NCBI RefSeq assembly: GCF_007992115.1
Contig: NZ_BJZQ01000001.1
Span: 186,001 to 250,000 of the forward strand
Source of the DNA: Aeromicrobium flavum
GTDB taxonomy: Bacteria > Actinomycetota > Actinomycetes > Propionibacteriales > Nocardioidaceae
Direction: 5' to 3'
DNA length: 64,000 bases
Positions 26,158 to 34,919 of the stretch are shown here, piece by piece (position 1 is the stretch's first letter; every line of letters starts with the position of its first letter). The translations under genes were made by a program, and so were the position numbers. The notes under the pieces are model-generated. The model saw nothing but the letters and a program-made list of their open reading frames with translations, was not told the DNA's origin and ran no database searches.

Positions 26158-27830
26158 CGGAGCACCTCCTCGTCCGCCCGGGAGACCCACGAGGCGAACG
26201 ACTCGCCGCTCTCGCGGTGGGCGAGGTACGTGCGCGACAGTTTCTCGACGTAGTCGGGCAGCTGGTCGCCGGTGACCTTGTGCGCGCGCAGCTTGCGGCC
26301 GAAGCCGGCGTCCATGCCGAGCGCGCCGCCCAGGTGGACCTGGAAGCCCTCGACCTGGTTGCCGTGCTCGTCCATGACCAGCTGGCCCTTCAGGCCGATG
26401 TCGGCCGTCTGGATGCGGGCGCACGAGTTGGGGCAGCCGTTGACGTTGACCGTGATCGGCGTGTCCAGCTCGGGCACGCGCTGCTCGAGCTCGTCGATCA
26501 GGTGCGCGGCGCGGTCCTTGGTGTTGACGATCGCGAGCTTGCAGTACTCGATGCCGGTGCAGGCCATCGTGTGCTGGCGCCACTGCGAGGGCCGGGCGTG
26601 CAGCCCGAGCTCGGTCAGGGCAGCGACGAGCGACTCGACCCGGTCCTCGGCGACGTCGAGCACGACGACCTTCTGCATCGGGGTGAGCGCCACGCGGTCG
26701 GATCCGTGCGCCTCGACGACATCGGCGAGCCGCTGCAGCAACGGGCCGGAGATGCGGCCGACCGTGGTGGCGGCGCCGATGTAGTAGCGGCCGTCGACCT
26801 GGCGATGGATGCCGACATGGTCGACCGGGGTGTCCGGGATCGGGGGAGCGTCGAGGTCGATCAACGAGCGCTCGAGGTACTTCGTCTCGAGCACCTCGCG
26901 GAACTTCTCGATGCCCCAGTCCTGCACGAGGTACTTCAGGCGGGCGCGCGAGCGCAGCCGCCGATAGCCGTAGTCGCGGAAGATGCTGACGACGCCTTCC
27001 CAGACCGCAGGGACCTCGTCCAGGGGCACCCAGGCCCCGAGGCGCAGGGCCAGGTGCGGGTTGGTGGAGAGTCCGCCGCCGACCCAGACGTCGAAGCCGG
27101 GACCGTGCTCGGGGTGGACGGCGCCGACGAAGGCGACGTCGTTGATCTGCGGGACGACGTCGTGGCCGGGGTGTCCGCTGATGGCGGTCTTGAACTTGCG
27201 CGGCAGGTTCGAGAAGGCCTGGTCGCCGATGTAGCGGCTCTCGATCGCCTCGATCGCGGGCCGGCCGTCGATGATCTCGTCGGCCGAGACACCGGCGACG
27301 GGGCTGCCCATGATGACGCGGGGGCAGTCGCCGCACGCCTCCTGCGTGGACAGTCCGACCGACTCGAGGCGCTGCCAGATCGTGGGGACGTCGCGCACGT
27401 CGATCCAGTGGTACTGGATGTTCTGGCGATCGGTGATGTCGGCGGTGCCGCGGCCGAACTCGACCGAGACGTCGGCGATCGCGCGCAGCTGCTCGAGCGA
27501 GAGCTGGCCGCCGTCGACGCGCACGCGCATCATGAAGCGGTCGTCGTCGAGCTCCTCGGGCTCCAGCGTGGCGGTCTTGCCGCCGTCGATGCCGGCCTTG
27601 CGCTGCGTGTAGAGGCCCCACCAGCGGAAGCGGCCGCGCAGGTCGCCACCGTCGATGCTCTCGAAGCCGCGGTGCGCGTAGATGTTCTCGATCCGGGCGC
27701 GGACGTTGAGCGGGTTGTCGTCCTTCTTGGCCTGCTCGTTCGCGTTCAGGGGCTCGCGGTAGCCCAGGGCCCACTGGCCCTCGCCCTTACGGCGGCGGGT
27801 GCGGACGGGTGCGGCGGGGGTGGTGGTCAT
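26154..27830 (-). CDS. sir: Ferredoxin-dependent assimilatory sulfite reductase (SirA-like)
   Basis: A 558-residue sirohaem/[4Fe-4S] enzyme reducing sulfite to sulfide with six electrons from ferredoxin. The cluster cysteines are Cys424 and Cys430 (CTGIEYC) and Cys466 and Cys470 (CPNSC). Tyr74 (GLYTQR) and Cys166 (EACGDC) stand 92 residues apart, the same spacing as the Tyr-Cys pair of the M. tuberculosis sulfite reductase, which favours sulfite over nitrite. First gene of a three-gene operon with the Cys4 protein and chelatase, preceded by a leader peptide. Confidence 0.92.
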   Translation of the reverse strand: MTTTPAAPVRTRRRKGEGQWALGYREPLNANEQAKKDDNPLNVRARIENIYAHRGFESIDGGDLRGRFRWWGLYTQRKAGIDGGKTATLEPEELDDDRFMMRVRVDGGQLSLEQLRAIADVSVEFGRGTADITDRQNIQYHWIDVRDVPTIWQRLESVGLSTQEACGDCPRVIMGSPVAGVSADEIIDGRPAIEAIESRYIGDQAFSNLPRKFKTAISGHPGHDVVPQINDVAFVGAVHPEHGPGFDVWVGGGLSTNPHLALRLGAWVPLDEVPAVWEGVVSIFRDYGYRRLRSRARLKYLVQDWGIEKFREVLETKYLERSLIDLDAPPIPDTPVDHVGIHRQVDGRYYIGAATTVGRISGPLLQRLADVVEAHGSDRVALTPMQKVVVLDVAEDRVESLVAALTELGLHARPSQWRQHTMACTGIEYCKLAIVNTKDRAAHLIDELEQRVPELDTPITVNVNGCPNSCARIQTADIGLKGQLVMDEHGNQVEGFQVHLGGALGMDAGFGRKLRAHKVTGDQLPDYVEKLSRTYLAHRESGESFASWVSRADEEVLR

Positions 27831-27899
27831 GGTGCTCTCTGTCGCGTGGCTGGTGCGCGGGCGTCAAGGCCTCGGCGCGGGGACTGCAGGCGGGCAGGA

Positions 27900-27980
27900 T
27901 CAACGACACATCATGGAGCGCGCACGGCCGAGGTCGACGTGGAGTCGTTCCACGAGCCATACGGTCTGTGCGGCGAGCAT
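27900..27980 (-). CDS. Putative cysteine-type leader peptide (RxHVDL family)
   Basis: A 26-codon frame 69 bases ahead of sir reads MLAAQTVWLVERLHVDLGRA then RSMMCR and stop. The R-L/H-H-V-D-L core and a Cys-Arg end match the small 'putative leader peptide' family that actinobacteria place before sulfur-assimilation genes. Its single late cysteine codon (residue 25) would let ribosome stalling sense Cys-tRNA. The ribosome-binding site is weak and the exact start could be an upstream in-frame codon. Confidence 0.65.
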   Translation of the reverse strand: MLAAQTVWLVERLHVDLGRARSMMCR

Positions 27981-28094
27981 GGAGACAGTCTGTCCACTGA
28001 GACGGGTGTCCAACAAACGGAGGTCTCGAATGATGGGACACTCGTCCGTATAGCGAGACGCTGAGCGGGCGTCGCGCGGCATCGCAGGCAAAAT

Positions 28095-29738
28095 TCACAC
28101 GGCCGGTTGAGCCCTCTCGACGATGGCCGCAAGGTCGAGGCCGGACGGGAGGGTGCCGAAGGTGCCCGCCCAGTCGCCGCCGAGACGCGAGGCGCAGAAC
28201 GCGTCGGCCGCCGCGGGGCTGGAGTGACGGATCATCAGCGAGCCCTGCAGGATCGCCGCCATGCGCGACGCCAGCCAGCGTGCGGAGGCCTCGGCGTCAG
28301 CGGTGTCGGCGAGCCGCCGCATCACCTCGTCGACGGCGGCGTCGAGCCGGGCGTCCTCGCCCCGCACGGTGCCGACCTCGGTGCGCCAGGCGTCGAGCGT
28401 GCCGTCCTCGCGGGACAGGGCGCGCAGCACGTCGAGCGCGTTGACGTTGCCGCTGCCCTCCCAGATCGAGTTGAGCGGCGACTCGCGGAACAGCAGCGGC
28501 ATGCCCGACTCCTCGGCGTAGCCGTTGCCGCCGAGGCACTCCAGCGCCTCGCCGACCATCATCGGGGTGCGCTTGCAGACCCAGTACTTCTCCAGCGCCA
28601 GGCCGATGCGTCGCAGCCGCCGCTCGTGCTCGTCGTCGGGGCGGTCCATCGCGGCCGCGAGGCGCAGGCCGGCCAGCATGCCCGCCTCGGACTCCAGGGC
28701 CAGGTCGGCCAGGACGCCGACCATCGCCGGCTGGTCGATCAGCCGCGCGCCGAACGCCGAGCGGTGCCGGGTGTGCCAGGCCGCCTCGGCGAACGCCTTG
28801 CGCATGATCGAGGCGGAGCCGAGGATGCAGTCCATCCGGGTGGCCGAGACCATCTCGATGATGGTCCGGATGCCGCGCCCTTCCTCGCCGAGTCGGACGG
28901 CCCACGTGTCGTCGAACTCGAGCTCGCTCGACGCGTTCGACCGGTTGCCCAGCTTGTCCTTGAGCCGGACGATCGTGAGCGGGTTGCGGGTGCCGTCGGG
29001 CAGGACGCGGGGCACGACGAAGCACGTGGAGCCGGCGTCGGTCTGGGCGAGCACGAGGAAGACGTCGTTCATCGCGGCCGAGGTGAACCACTTGTGGCCG
29101 GTGAGGCGGTACTCGCCGCGGACGTCGGTGGCCTTGGCGATGGTGCTGTTGACCCGCAGGTCGGAGCCGCCCTGCTTCTCGGTCATGCCCATGCCGGCCA
29201 GGAGGCCCGCCTTCTCCTGCGGAGCGCGCAGGCCGAAGTCGTACGTCGTGGACGCCAGGCCCGGTGTCCACTGCGCGGCGAGCTCGGGATCGGTGCGCAG
29301 TGCCGGCACGACGGCGTACGACATGGTGATCGGGCACATGTGCCCCTGCTCGACCTGGCCCCAGGTGTAGAACCCGGCGGCGCGGCGCAGGTGGGCCGAC
29401 GGGTGATCGGACGTCCATGGGGCCGCGGTGAGCCCGAAGCCGACGCCACGCTCCATCAGCCAGTGCCACGAGGGATGGAAGCGGATCTCGTCGATGCGTC
29501 GGCCGAACCGGTCGACGGGCTCGTGCACCGGGGGACAGGTGTTGGCCAGGTGCCAGTGCTCACGGGCCTCGGCGGTGCCGGCGAGCGCCCCGACCGGCTC
29601 GAGGTACGAGTGGATCTCCGCGGCCAGGTCGCCCGCGAACGCGTCGACGGCACCCCTCAGCGGCAGGTCGGCGGTGGCGATGTTCACGTCGTCGAACGGG
29701 ACGGCCTGGTTCTCGGGGATGCGCTGCACGGGATCCAT
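28095..29738 (-). CDS. aidB: AidB-like acyl-CoA dehydrogenase
   Basis: A 547-residue flavoprotein of the acyl-CoA dehydrogenase superfamily, AidB branch. Landmarks are MTEKQGGSDLRVN, GHKWFTSAAMNDVFLVLAQT, ATRMDCILGSASIMRKAF and CLGGNGYAEESGMPLLFRE with the terminal IWEGSGNVNALDVLR. AidB is tied to the alkylation-damage response; isovaleryl-CoA dehydrogenase-like activity is possible. The ATG at 29738 is chosen over 29786 because the family starts close to PENQAVPFDDVN. A regulator gene and a palindrome lie directly upstream on the other strand. Confidence 0.85.
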   Translation of the reverse strand: MDPVQRIPENQAVPFDDVNIATADLPLRGAVDAFAGDLAAEIHSYLEPVGALAGTAEAREHWHLANTCPPVHEPVDRFGRRIDEIRFHPSWHWLMERGVGFGLTAAPWTSDHPSAHLRRAAGFYTWGQVEQGHMCPITMSYAVVPALRTDPELAAQWTPGLASTTYDFGLRAPQEKAGLLAGMGMTEKQGGSDLRVNSTIAKATDVRGEYRLTGHKWFTSAAMNDVFLVLAQTDAGSTCFVVPRVLPDGTRNPLTIVRLKDKLGNRSNASSELEFDDTWAVRLGEEGRGIRTIIEMVSATRMDCILGSASIMRKAFAEAAWHTRHRSAFGARLIDQPAMVGVLADLALESEAGMLAGLRLAAAMDRPDDEHERRLRRIGLALEKYWVCKRTPMMVGEALECLGGNGYAEESGMPLLFRESPLNSIWEGSGNVNALDVLRALSREDGTLDAWRTEVGTVRGEDARLDAAVDEVMRRLADTADAEASARWLASRMAAILQGSLMIRHSSPAAADAFCASRLGGDWAGTFGTLPSGLDLAAIVERAQPAV

Positions 29739-29786
29739 GAGGACACCGTAGATCGCGTCGCGGACACCCGGTCGGACATTGCACAC

Positions 29787-29808
29787 GTGCTATGGACAGA
29801 CATAGCAC
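29787..29808. promoter_or_regulatory. Operator-like palindrome between aidB and HTH regulator
   Basis: Perfect 8-bp arms GTGCTATG and CATAGCAC are separated by six bases, 48 bases before the aidB start and 21 bases before the HTH start. A direct echo of ATAGCAC follows as GATGCGATAC. Position between divergent genes suggests the binding site of the small HTH protein. Confidence 0.6.
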
Positions 29809-29829
29809 AGATGCGATACGGTCCCGGTC

Positions 29830-30081
29830 ATGCGAGGACCGATCGAGCATGACGACTTCTACGAGGGCATCGCCCGGCAGGTGGTCGACCAGCGCACGCT
29901 CCGACGTCTCTCGCAGCGCGAGCTGGCCGACCTGTGCGGCACGACCCAGTCGGCGATCGCCCGCTTCGAGACCGGTTCCCGGCCTCCCAAGCTCGACACC
30001 CTGTTGAGGATCGCGGCAGCGCTCGACTGCGAGCTCGAGGTCACGTTCCGCCCGCGCACCCGCCCCGTGAAGGAGTCCTGA
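29830..30081 (+). CDS. XRE-family HTH regulator
   Basis: An 83-residue Cro/C1-type DNA-binding protein. The HTH covers residues about 28-55 (LSQRELADLCGTTQSAIARFETG) and is followed by the standard LLRIAAALDCELEVTF strand. There is no sensor domain. It is divergent from aidB across the palindrome at 29787-29808, and its TGA overlaps the ATG of the downstream membrane protein gene, so it probably represses itself, that gene and perhaps aidB. Confidence 0.88.
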   Translation: MRGPIEHDDFYEGIARQVVDQRTLRRLSQRELADLCGTTQSAIARFETGSRPPKLDTLLRIAAALDCELEVTFRPRTRPVKES

Positions 30082-30989
30082 TGAGCACCCGTGTCGACGT
30101 CGAGGAGATCGAGGCCACCCGCAGCGAGCGGCTGCTGGTGGTGCTGCTGGCCCTGTTCCTGCTGGTCGGAACCGTCTGGTTCTACGTCCAGGTGCCGCAG
30201 TGGGTCAGCGACGTCCTGCCGCGGACGAATGACGCAGCGGTCGTCCAGGCCCAGCGCGAGGAGTCCGAGGCGGACCAACAGCTGGAGCAAGCCGCGGGCG
30301 CGCGACGCGAGGTGCGAGCCGAGCTCGACCTCGCGCGCGAGGAGTACAAGGTCGCCCTGGCCGAGGGCGAGGCGGTCGCGCCGGCACGCCAGCGTTATGC
30401 CGAGGCGCAGCGCTCCGACGACCGCGTCTCCGCCGAGCTGAGGTCGGCCAGGGCGACCGCCACGGATGCGGCGGAGGCGGCTCGGGACGCGGAGGAGGAG
30501 TTCGAACGCGAGAACCGGTCGGGTCTGAAGGGCTGGCTGGTCGCCGGCATCCGGCTGGCGTTCGTGGTCGGGTGGACCGTCGGCGCCTACCAGCTGATCG
30601 CGCGCCTGCGCCGGCGTGAGTCGCGGTACGTGGCCTTGGCCTTCGCGACCGCGGTGGTCGGCGCGATCATGGCGCTCGTCTTCGCCGTGGACTACGTCAC
30701 GGACTACGTCGACCCGCTGGACCTGGGCCCGTTCGTGCTCTCCGCGCTGGGCGTCGTCGCGACCGTTGTGGCGTTCCGGGTGCTGCAGCGGTACCTCGCC
30801 GCACGGCTTCCCGGCCGCCGGGTGCGCAAGGGGGAGTGCCCGTTCTGCGGGTTCCCGCTGCACGACTCAGGGCTGCAGGGCGGCCCGCACTGCGCGGGCT
30901 GCGGGCGTGACGTGGTCGGGAGCTGCTCGTCGTGCGACGCCCCGCGTCGCGTGGGGTCGCCCCACTGCGTGACGTGCGGGTCGGCGTGA
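30081..30989 (+). CDS. Membrane protein with coiled coil and C-terminal zinc ribbons
   Basis: A 302-residue protein with one N-terminal membrane helix (RLLVVLLALFLLVGTVWFYV), a charged coiled coil over residues about 45-145 rich in Glu, Arg and Ala, three further hydrophobic segments, and a cytoplasmic-looking C-terminus holding several CxxC knuckles (CPFCG, CAGCG, CSSCD, CVTCG). The last part resembles double zinc ribbons. Function unknown. It starts at the overlapping TGATG with the HTH gene, so it is cotranscribed with the regulator. Confidence 0.8.
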   Translation: MSTRVDVEEIEATRSERLLVVLLALFLLVGTVWFYVQVPQWVSDVLPRTNDAAVVQAQREESEADQQLEQAAGARREVRAELDLAREEYKVALAEGEAVAPARQRYAEAQRSDDRVSAELRSARATATDAAEAARDAEEEFERENRSGLKGWLVAGIRLAFVVGWTVGAYQLIARLRRRESRYVALAFATAVVGAIMALVFAVDYVTDYVDPLDLGPFVLSALGVVATVVAFRVLQRYLAARLPGRRVRKGECPFCGFPLHDSGLQGGPHCAGCGRDVVGSCSSCDAPRRVGSPHCVTCGSA

Positions 30990-30992
30990 GGG

Positions 30993-31386
30993 TCAGGCGA
31001 GCCGGCTGACGCTGACCCAACCGACGGCGCCCGAGAGTGCCTCGAGCTCGTGCGACGGTCGCGGACGCGGGGTTGGCGAAGGGGCAGACACCGCCGACCG
31101 GGTGGCCGGTCAGCGGCTCGACCTCGTCGGCCTTCAGCATCGATGTCTTGCGCCCGAAGGTCGCCTTGAAGGCCGCGTTGTCGGTGCGGGCGTCGCCGGC
31201 CATCACCACGAGGACGCAGGAGCCGGGTGAGTCGCCCCGGAACGAGAGCGTCTTGGCGATGCGCGCCGGCTCGACGCCGAAGGCGGCCGCGGCCTCGGCG
31301 ACGGTGGCGCTGGAGCCGGGGGTGCGCAGGACGTCGGCCGCGCGGCCGTGCTGGGCCAGGAAGGCGTGGACGGTGTCGACGGACAC
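30993..31386 (-). pseudogene. YbaK/prolyl-tRNA deacylase-like gene with internal deletion and frameshift
   Basis: From the GTG at 31386 the frame matches the YbaK/EbsC family: VHAFLAQHG, KTLSFRGDS, MAGDARTDNAAFKATFG and HPVGGVCPFANP. After ASATVA (about base 31055) the in-frame residues become arginine-rich nonsense, while the adjacent frame gives the expected C-terminus HELEALSGAVGWVSVSRLA ending at a stop at 30993-30995. About 30 residues that normally lie between these parts are missing. This is a deletion that also shifts the frame. It starts 13 bases after the SGNH hydrolase stop. A base-calling error cannot explain the missing residues. Confidence 0.75.
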
Positions 31387-31399
31387 GGTGGTGCGGCCC

Positions 31400-32158
31400 T
31401 CAGGCGCGCTGGAAGCGCTGGGACAGGTCGGAGTTCTGCAGGACCTGCTCGTGCAGGAACCGGCTGCCCTCGTTGTTGGGGTGGATCCCGTCGGGTGCCT
31501 GCTCCAGCGACAGCGGGCGCGTCTCGACCCACGAGAAGCCGTGCCGCTGGGCGGCCTCGCGCACGATCGGACGGATGATCCGGCCCTTGCGTGCCTTGGT
31601 GGTGCCCCAGGGGCTGAGGACGTAGACGTCGGCACGCGGGCGGTTGAGCTCGTCCCAGAGGCCGGCCAGCTCGGCGAAGAACGCGTCGGTCGCCTGCTCG
31701 ATCTCGGTGCGGGTGGACTCCACGACGCGACCGTCGGCGGTGCAGCGGCGCCAGTCGTTGCGGCCGCCCTCGATCATCAGGATCTCGGGGTCGGTGGCGC
31801 GGACGGTGTCGAGTCGGGCCCGGAAGCGCGTGGACGCGCAGCTGTCGGCACGTGCCAGGAACCCGGTGCCCGCGGCCGCCTCGAGTCGCGGCTCGAGGCC
31901 GAGTTCGGCGCCGAGCAGCGCCCACCAGCCGGGGTAGCGGCTGTGGCGGTTGCCGTAGTAGGAGGAGTAGGAGTCGCCGACGACGAGCATCGTGCCCGGC
32001 TCGGCCGACGGCGTGCTCGTGGGGGTGGCCGCGGCGGACGTGGGGGACGCAGCCGGGGCGGCCGCTCCTGCGCTGGTGACCAGTGCGGCCAAGGTCGAGG
32101 CGATGGTGAGGACGGCGAAGCCCACACGCCTGCGAGACCAGTGGGCAGGGGTCGTCAC
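31400..32158 (-). CDS. Exported SGNH/GDSL hydrolase
   Basis: A 252-residue serine hydrolase with a signal sequence (RVGFAVLTIASTLAALVTSAGA) and an Ala/Pro/Thr-rich linker. Block I holds the nucleophile Ser63 in VVGDSYSS; block III carries GGRNDW; block V has Asp223 and His226 in DGIHPNN. Such enzymes cleave esters on lipids or polysaccharides outside the cell; the substrate is unknown. Its stop is followed closely by the decayed deacylase gene. Confidence 0.88.
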   Translation of the reverse strand: MTTPAHWSRRRVGFAVLTIASTLAALVTSAGAAAPAASPTSAAATPTSTPSAEPGTMLVVGDSYSSYYGNRHSRYPGWWALLGAELGLEPRLEAAAGTGFLARADSCASTRFRARLDTVRATDPEILMIEGGRNDWRRCTADGRVVESTRTEIEQATDAFFAELAGLWDELNRPRADVYVLSPWGTTKARKGRIIRPIVREAAQRHGFSWVETRPLSLEQAPDGIHPNNEGSRFLHEQVLQNSDLSQRFQRA

Positions 32159-32469
32159 GCCGGTTCCTCCAGGTGATGTCGTACCGCTGAGTAGGACGAC
32201 GGTAGCGCCCCGAGTTGCCGTATCCGTCGACCGACGATATTACGCGTCCGGGTGTCGTCCGGGTCCAGCAGCCTTGTTCTGGGAACGGGGCGCCCCAGCC
32301 TGACCCCCGAGATGGTGGCACCTCGGACGCCCCGCCGGTGATGTGACGGGTGGGGCTGGTGAGTATGACGTGACTTCGGCGTCCCGAATGGTAACGGGGT
32401 GGGACAGCACATGACAGCGGGGCGCCCGAGGATCTCGGACGCCCCGCTGCAGCGGTACGGGTGGTGGTG
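32159..32469. other. Gene-free stretch with two related hairpins
   Basis: No gene is supported in these 311 bases. Two hairpins share the same building blocks: an outer GGGGCG/CGCCCC pair enclosing an inner CCGAG/CTCGG pair. One spans 32287-32333 with long loops, the other is the compact terminator listed below. The promoter of the SGNH hydrolase gene should also lie here. Confidence 0.5.
32415..32449 (-). terminator. Nested hairpin terminator after GlsB-like gene
   Basis: CAGCGGGGCG pairs with CGCCCCGCTG, and inside it CCGAG pairs with CTCGG around GAT. It begins 21 bases after the stop of the GlsB/YeaQ-like gene. Confidence 0.75.
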
Positions 32470-32736
32470 TCAGACGCGGTTCGTGTGACCGCGCTTGCCG
32501 GCCAGGCCCTCGGCGACGCCGATGAGCAGGACGGCCGCGATGACGGCGAGGACGAAGCCCAGGACGTTCAGCTCCCAGATGCCGCCCGTGCCGAAGGCCT
32601 GCGCGATGAGGCCGCCGATGAGGGAGCCCACGAGGCCCAACGCCAACGTGGCGAGGATGCCGAGGTTCTGCTTGCCGGGCTTGATGAGTCGGGCCAGAAC
32701 TCCGATGATGAGGCCTGCTACAAGAAATCCGATCAT
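32470..32736 (-). CDS. GlsB/YeaQ/YmgE family stress membrane protein
   Basis: An 88-residue protein with three glycine-rich hydrophobic helices and the family pattern LIKPGKQNLGILATLALGLVGSLIGG. Members are small, stress-induced inner-membrane proteins (transglycosylase-associated), exact role unknown. It lies 20 bases after the gamma-glutamyl hydrolase stop and could be read from the catabolic operon. Confidence 0.88.
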   Translation of the reverse strand: MIGFLVAGLIIGVLARLIKPGKQNLGILATLALGLVGSLIGGLIAQAFGTGGIWELNVLGFVLAVIAAVLLIGVAEGLAGKRGHTNRV

Positions 32737-32756
32737 GCGTCATTTCTATCGAATTC

Positions 32757-33482
32757 TCAGGAAACCGCACCCTGAGCGCTCTGCCTGAGCAGCCGGTCGA
32801 AGAGTGGCGCCAGCTGCTCGTCGGCCGTGTCCGGGTGCTCCGGGTGCCACTGGATGCCGGTGATCGGCGCGCTCTCGTGCACGAGCGCCTCGACCACGCC
32901 GTCGTCGGCGCGCGCGGCGACGAGGAGTCCCCGGCCGAGCCGTTCGACGGCCTGGTGGTGCGAGCAGCGGACCTCTCGGCTCGCCTCGACCGCGGGGTGC
33001 AGGTGGGTGCCGACGAGGGTCACGCGGTGACGGGCGTAGTCGTCGTCACCCTCCTTGCGATGCAGGTGCGTGGTGGGCAGGTGGGGCACGAGGGTGCCGC
33101 CGAGTGCGACGTTGATCACCTGCAGGCCGCGGCACAGGCCCAGCAGGGGAGTGCCCGCCACGAGGCACGCACGGACGGCCGAGATGTGGGCCACGTCGGC
33201 CAGCGGCTCGTGATGACCTCCGTCGGGGTAGTCCGTCGGTCCGCCCCAGAACTCGGGGTCCACGTCCTCGCCGCCCATGAGGACCACGGCGTCCGCTCGG
33301 TCGACGGCCGTCGCGGTGGCCTCGGGAGGCAGATCGGACGAGGGCACCACGTCGACGACCCATCCCTGCCGGCGGGCGACGCGCAGGGCGGCGTCGTTGA
33401 GCCGGTCCAGCGAGTCCTGGTAGTCGGTGGCGTGGGGACGCTCGGTGCGCAGGTGCAGCACGGCGAGGCGGCGCTGGTTCAT
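32757..33482 (-). CDS. Gamma-glutamyl-amine hydrolase, PuuD-like (copy A)
   Basis: A 241-residue class I glutamine-amidotransferase-like hydrolase (peptidase C26). The nucleophile is Cys117 in LGLCRGLQVINV, the oxyanion GG is in VVLMGGEDVDP, and the His/Glu pair is in GIQWHPEHPD. PuuD relatives split the gamma-glutamyl amide of an oxidised amine. Copy A lies beyond the terminator that follows the aldehyde dehydrogenase and may be expressed less. Three such paralogues occur within 4 kb. Confidence 0.88.
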   Translation of the reverse strand: MNQRRLAVLHLRTERPHATDYQDSLDRLNDAALRVARRQGWVVDVVPSSDLPPEATATAVDRADAVVLMGGEDVDPEFWGGPTDYPDGGHHEPLADVAHISAVRACLVAGTPLLGLCRGLQVINVALGGTLVPHLPTTHLHRKEGDDDYARHRVTLVGTHLHPAVEASREVRCSHHQAVERLGRGLLVAARADDGVVEALVHESAPITGIQWHPEHPDTADEQLAPLFDRLLRQSAQGAVS

Positions 33483-33503
33483 CTGTTCTCCTCGGAGGGG
33501 AAG

Positions 33504-33533
33504 GAGGCCGGGGCTCCCCGCAGCCCCGGCCTC
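33504..33533 (-). terminator. Terminator after aldehyde dehydrogenase gene
   Basis: GAGGCCGGGGCT and AGCCCCGGCCTC form a 12-bp stem around a six-base loop in the 63-base gap between the aldehyde dehydrogenase and PuuD-like copy A. Confidence 0.7.
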
Positions 33534-33545
33534 ATACGACGACGA

Positions 33546-34889
33546 TCAGACGATCGTGCGGATCAGCTTCTTGTTGACGAACTCGTCCATGCCGTAGCGG
33601 CCCAGCTCGCGGCCGAAGCCGGAGCGCTTCACGCCGCCGAACGGCAGCTCGACACCGTCGGCGTCGACGCCGTTGACGAACACCATGCCCACGTCGAGCC
33701 GCTCGGCGACGCGGCGCGCCTGCTCGGCGTCGGGCGTGAACACGTAGGAGCCCAGGCCGTACGGCGTGTCGTTCGCCAGCTCGACGGCCTCGTCCTCCGA
33801 GCCGACCCTGAACACCGTCGCCACGGGACCGAAGAGCTCCTCGCGGAAGGCGGGGTTCTCCGGCGTGACGCCCGTCAGCAGGCCGACGGGGAAGAACGCG
33901 CCCTCGCGCTCTCCGGTCGTGTGCAGCTCCGCACCGGCGGCCACCGCCGCGTCGACCTGCTCGGCCAAGCGCTCCGCCGCAGTCACCGAGGACAGCGGGG
34001 AAGCGGGAGCGAGCTCGGTGAGCTTGTCCTTGAACGCGGCGACGAAGTCGTCGAAGAGCTCGTCGGTGACGATGAAGCGCTTGCCCGCGTTGCACGCCTG
34101 GCCGGTGTTGCCCAGGCGGGCCTGCGCCGCGGCGGTCACGGTGGCGTCGAGGTCGTCGGTGCCGAGCACGATGAACGGGTCGGACCCGCCGAGCTCGAGG
34201 ACGACCTTTTTGAGGTTGCGTCCGGCGATCTCGGCGACGGCGGCGCCGGCACGCTCCGAGCCGGTGAGGGAGACGCCCTGGACGATCGGCGAGGCGATCA
34301 TGTCGGCCACCTGGTCGTTCGTGGCGTAGACGTTGACGTAGGCGCCGTCGGGGAAGCCGGCCTCGGCGAAGATCGCCTCGATCGCGGCGGCCGACTCCGG
34401 GCACTGAGGCGCGTGCTTGAGCACGATGGTGTTGCCGACCGCAAGGTTCGGTCCGGCGAAGCGGGCGACCTGGTAGTACGGGAAGTTCCACGGCATGATG
34501 CCCAGCAGCACGCCCACGGGGCGGCGCCGGATCAGCGCGTCGCCGGTGCCGTCGAGCAGGTCGATGGGCTCGTCGGCGAGGAAGCTCTCGGCGTTGTCGG
34601 CGTAGTAGCGGTAGATCGCGGCGCTGAACTCCACCTCGCCCTTGGCCTCGTCGTGGGGCTTGCCCATCTCGCGGACGATGATGTCGGCCAGCTCGTCCGC
34701 CCGCTCCTCGTGGAGCTCGGCGACACGGGTGATGAGCGCGGCGCGCTCCTTCGGCTCGGTGGTCCTGCCCCAGGTCCGGTAGGCGGACGAGGCGCGCTCC
34801 AGCGCCGAGCTGATGTCGGCGTCGGTCGCGGTCGGGTAGGACTGCACCAGCTCGCCGGTGCTGGGGTCGTGGACGGCGTAGTCGGTCAT
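33546..34889 (-). CDS. Aldehyde dehydrogenase (succinate-semialdehyde / aminoaldehyde type)
   Basis: A 447-residue NAD(P)-dependent aldehyde dehydrogenase. Glu232 ([10 protein letters not shown]) and catalytic Cys266 ([11 protein letters not shown]) are present, with the Rossmann segment [16 protein letters not shown]. It resembles the SSADH subgroup whose relatives oxidise succinate semialdehyde or omega-aminoaldehydes. An AGGAAGG ribosome-binding site precedes the ATG at 34889. Between PuuD-like copies, it probably oxidises the aldehyde released by the P450 step or the gamma-glutamyl aldehyde. Confidence 0.9.
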   Translation of the reverse strand: MTDYAVHDPSTGELVQSYPTATDADISSALERASSAYRTWGRTTEPKERAALITRVAELHEERADELADIIVREMGKPHDEAKGEVEFSAAIYRYYADNAESFLADEPIDLLDGTGDALIRRRPVGVLLGIMPWNFPYYQVARFAGPNLAVGNTIVLKHAPQCPESAAAIEAIFAEAGFPDGAYVNVYATNDQVADMIASPIVQGVSLTGSERAGAAVAEIAGRNLKKVVLELGGSDPFIVLGTDDLDATVTAAAQARLGNTGQACNAGKRFIVTDELFDDFVAAFKDKLTELAPASPLSSVTAAERLAEQVDAAVAAGAELHTTGEREGAFFPVGLLTGVTPENPAFREELFGPVATVFRVGSEDEAVELANDTPYGLGSYVFTPDAEQARRVAERLDVGMVFVNGVDADGVELPFGGVKRSGFGRELGRYGMDEFVNKKLIRTIV

Positions 34890-34919
34890 GGGGGTGGGCC
34901 TTCCTTCGGTGGGTTGAGT

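Noticed and set aside
25431-28064. Plus-strand open frame of 877 codons over the sulfite operon
   Set aside because: Antisense shadow of sir and the chelatase, both of which have complete active-site motifs.
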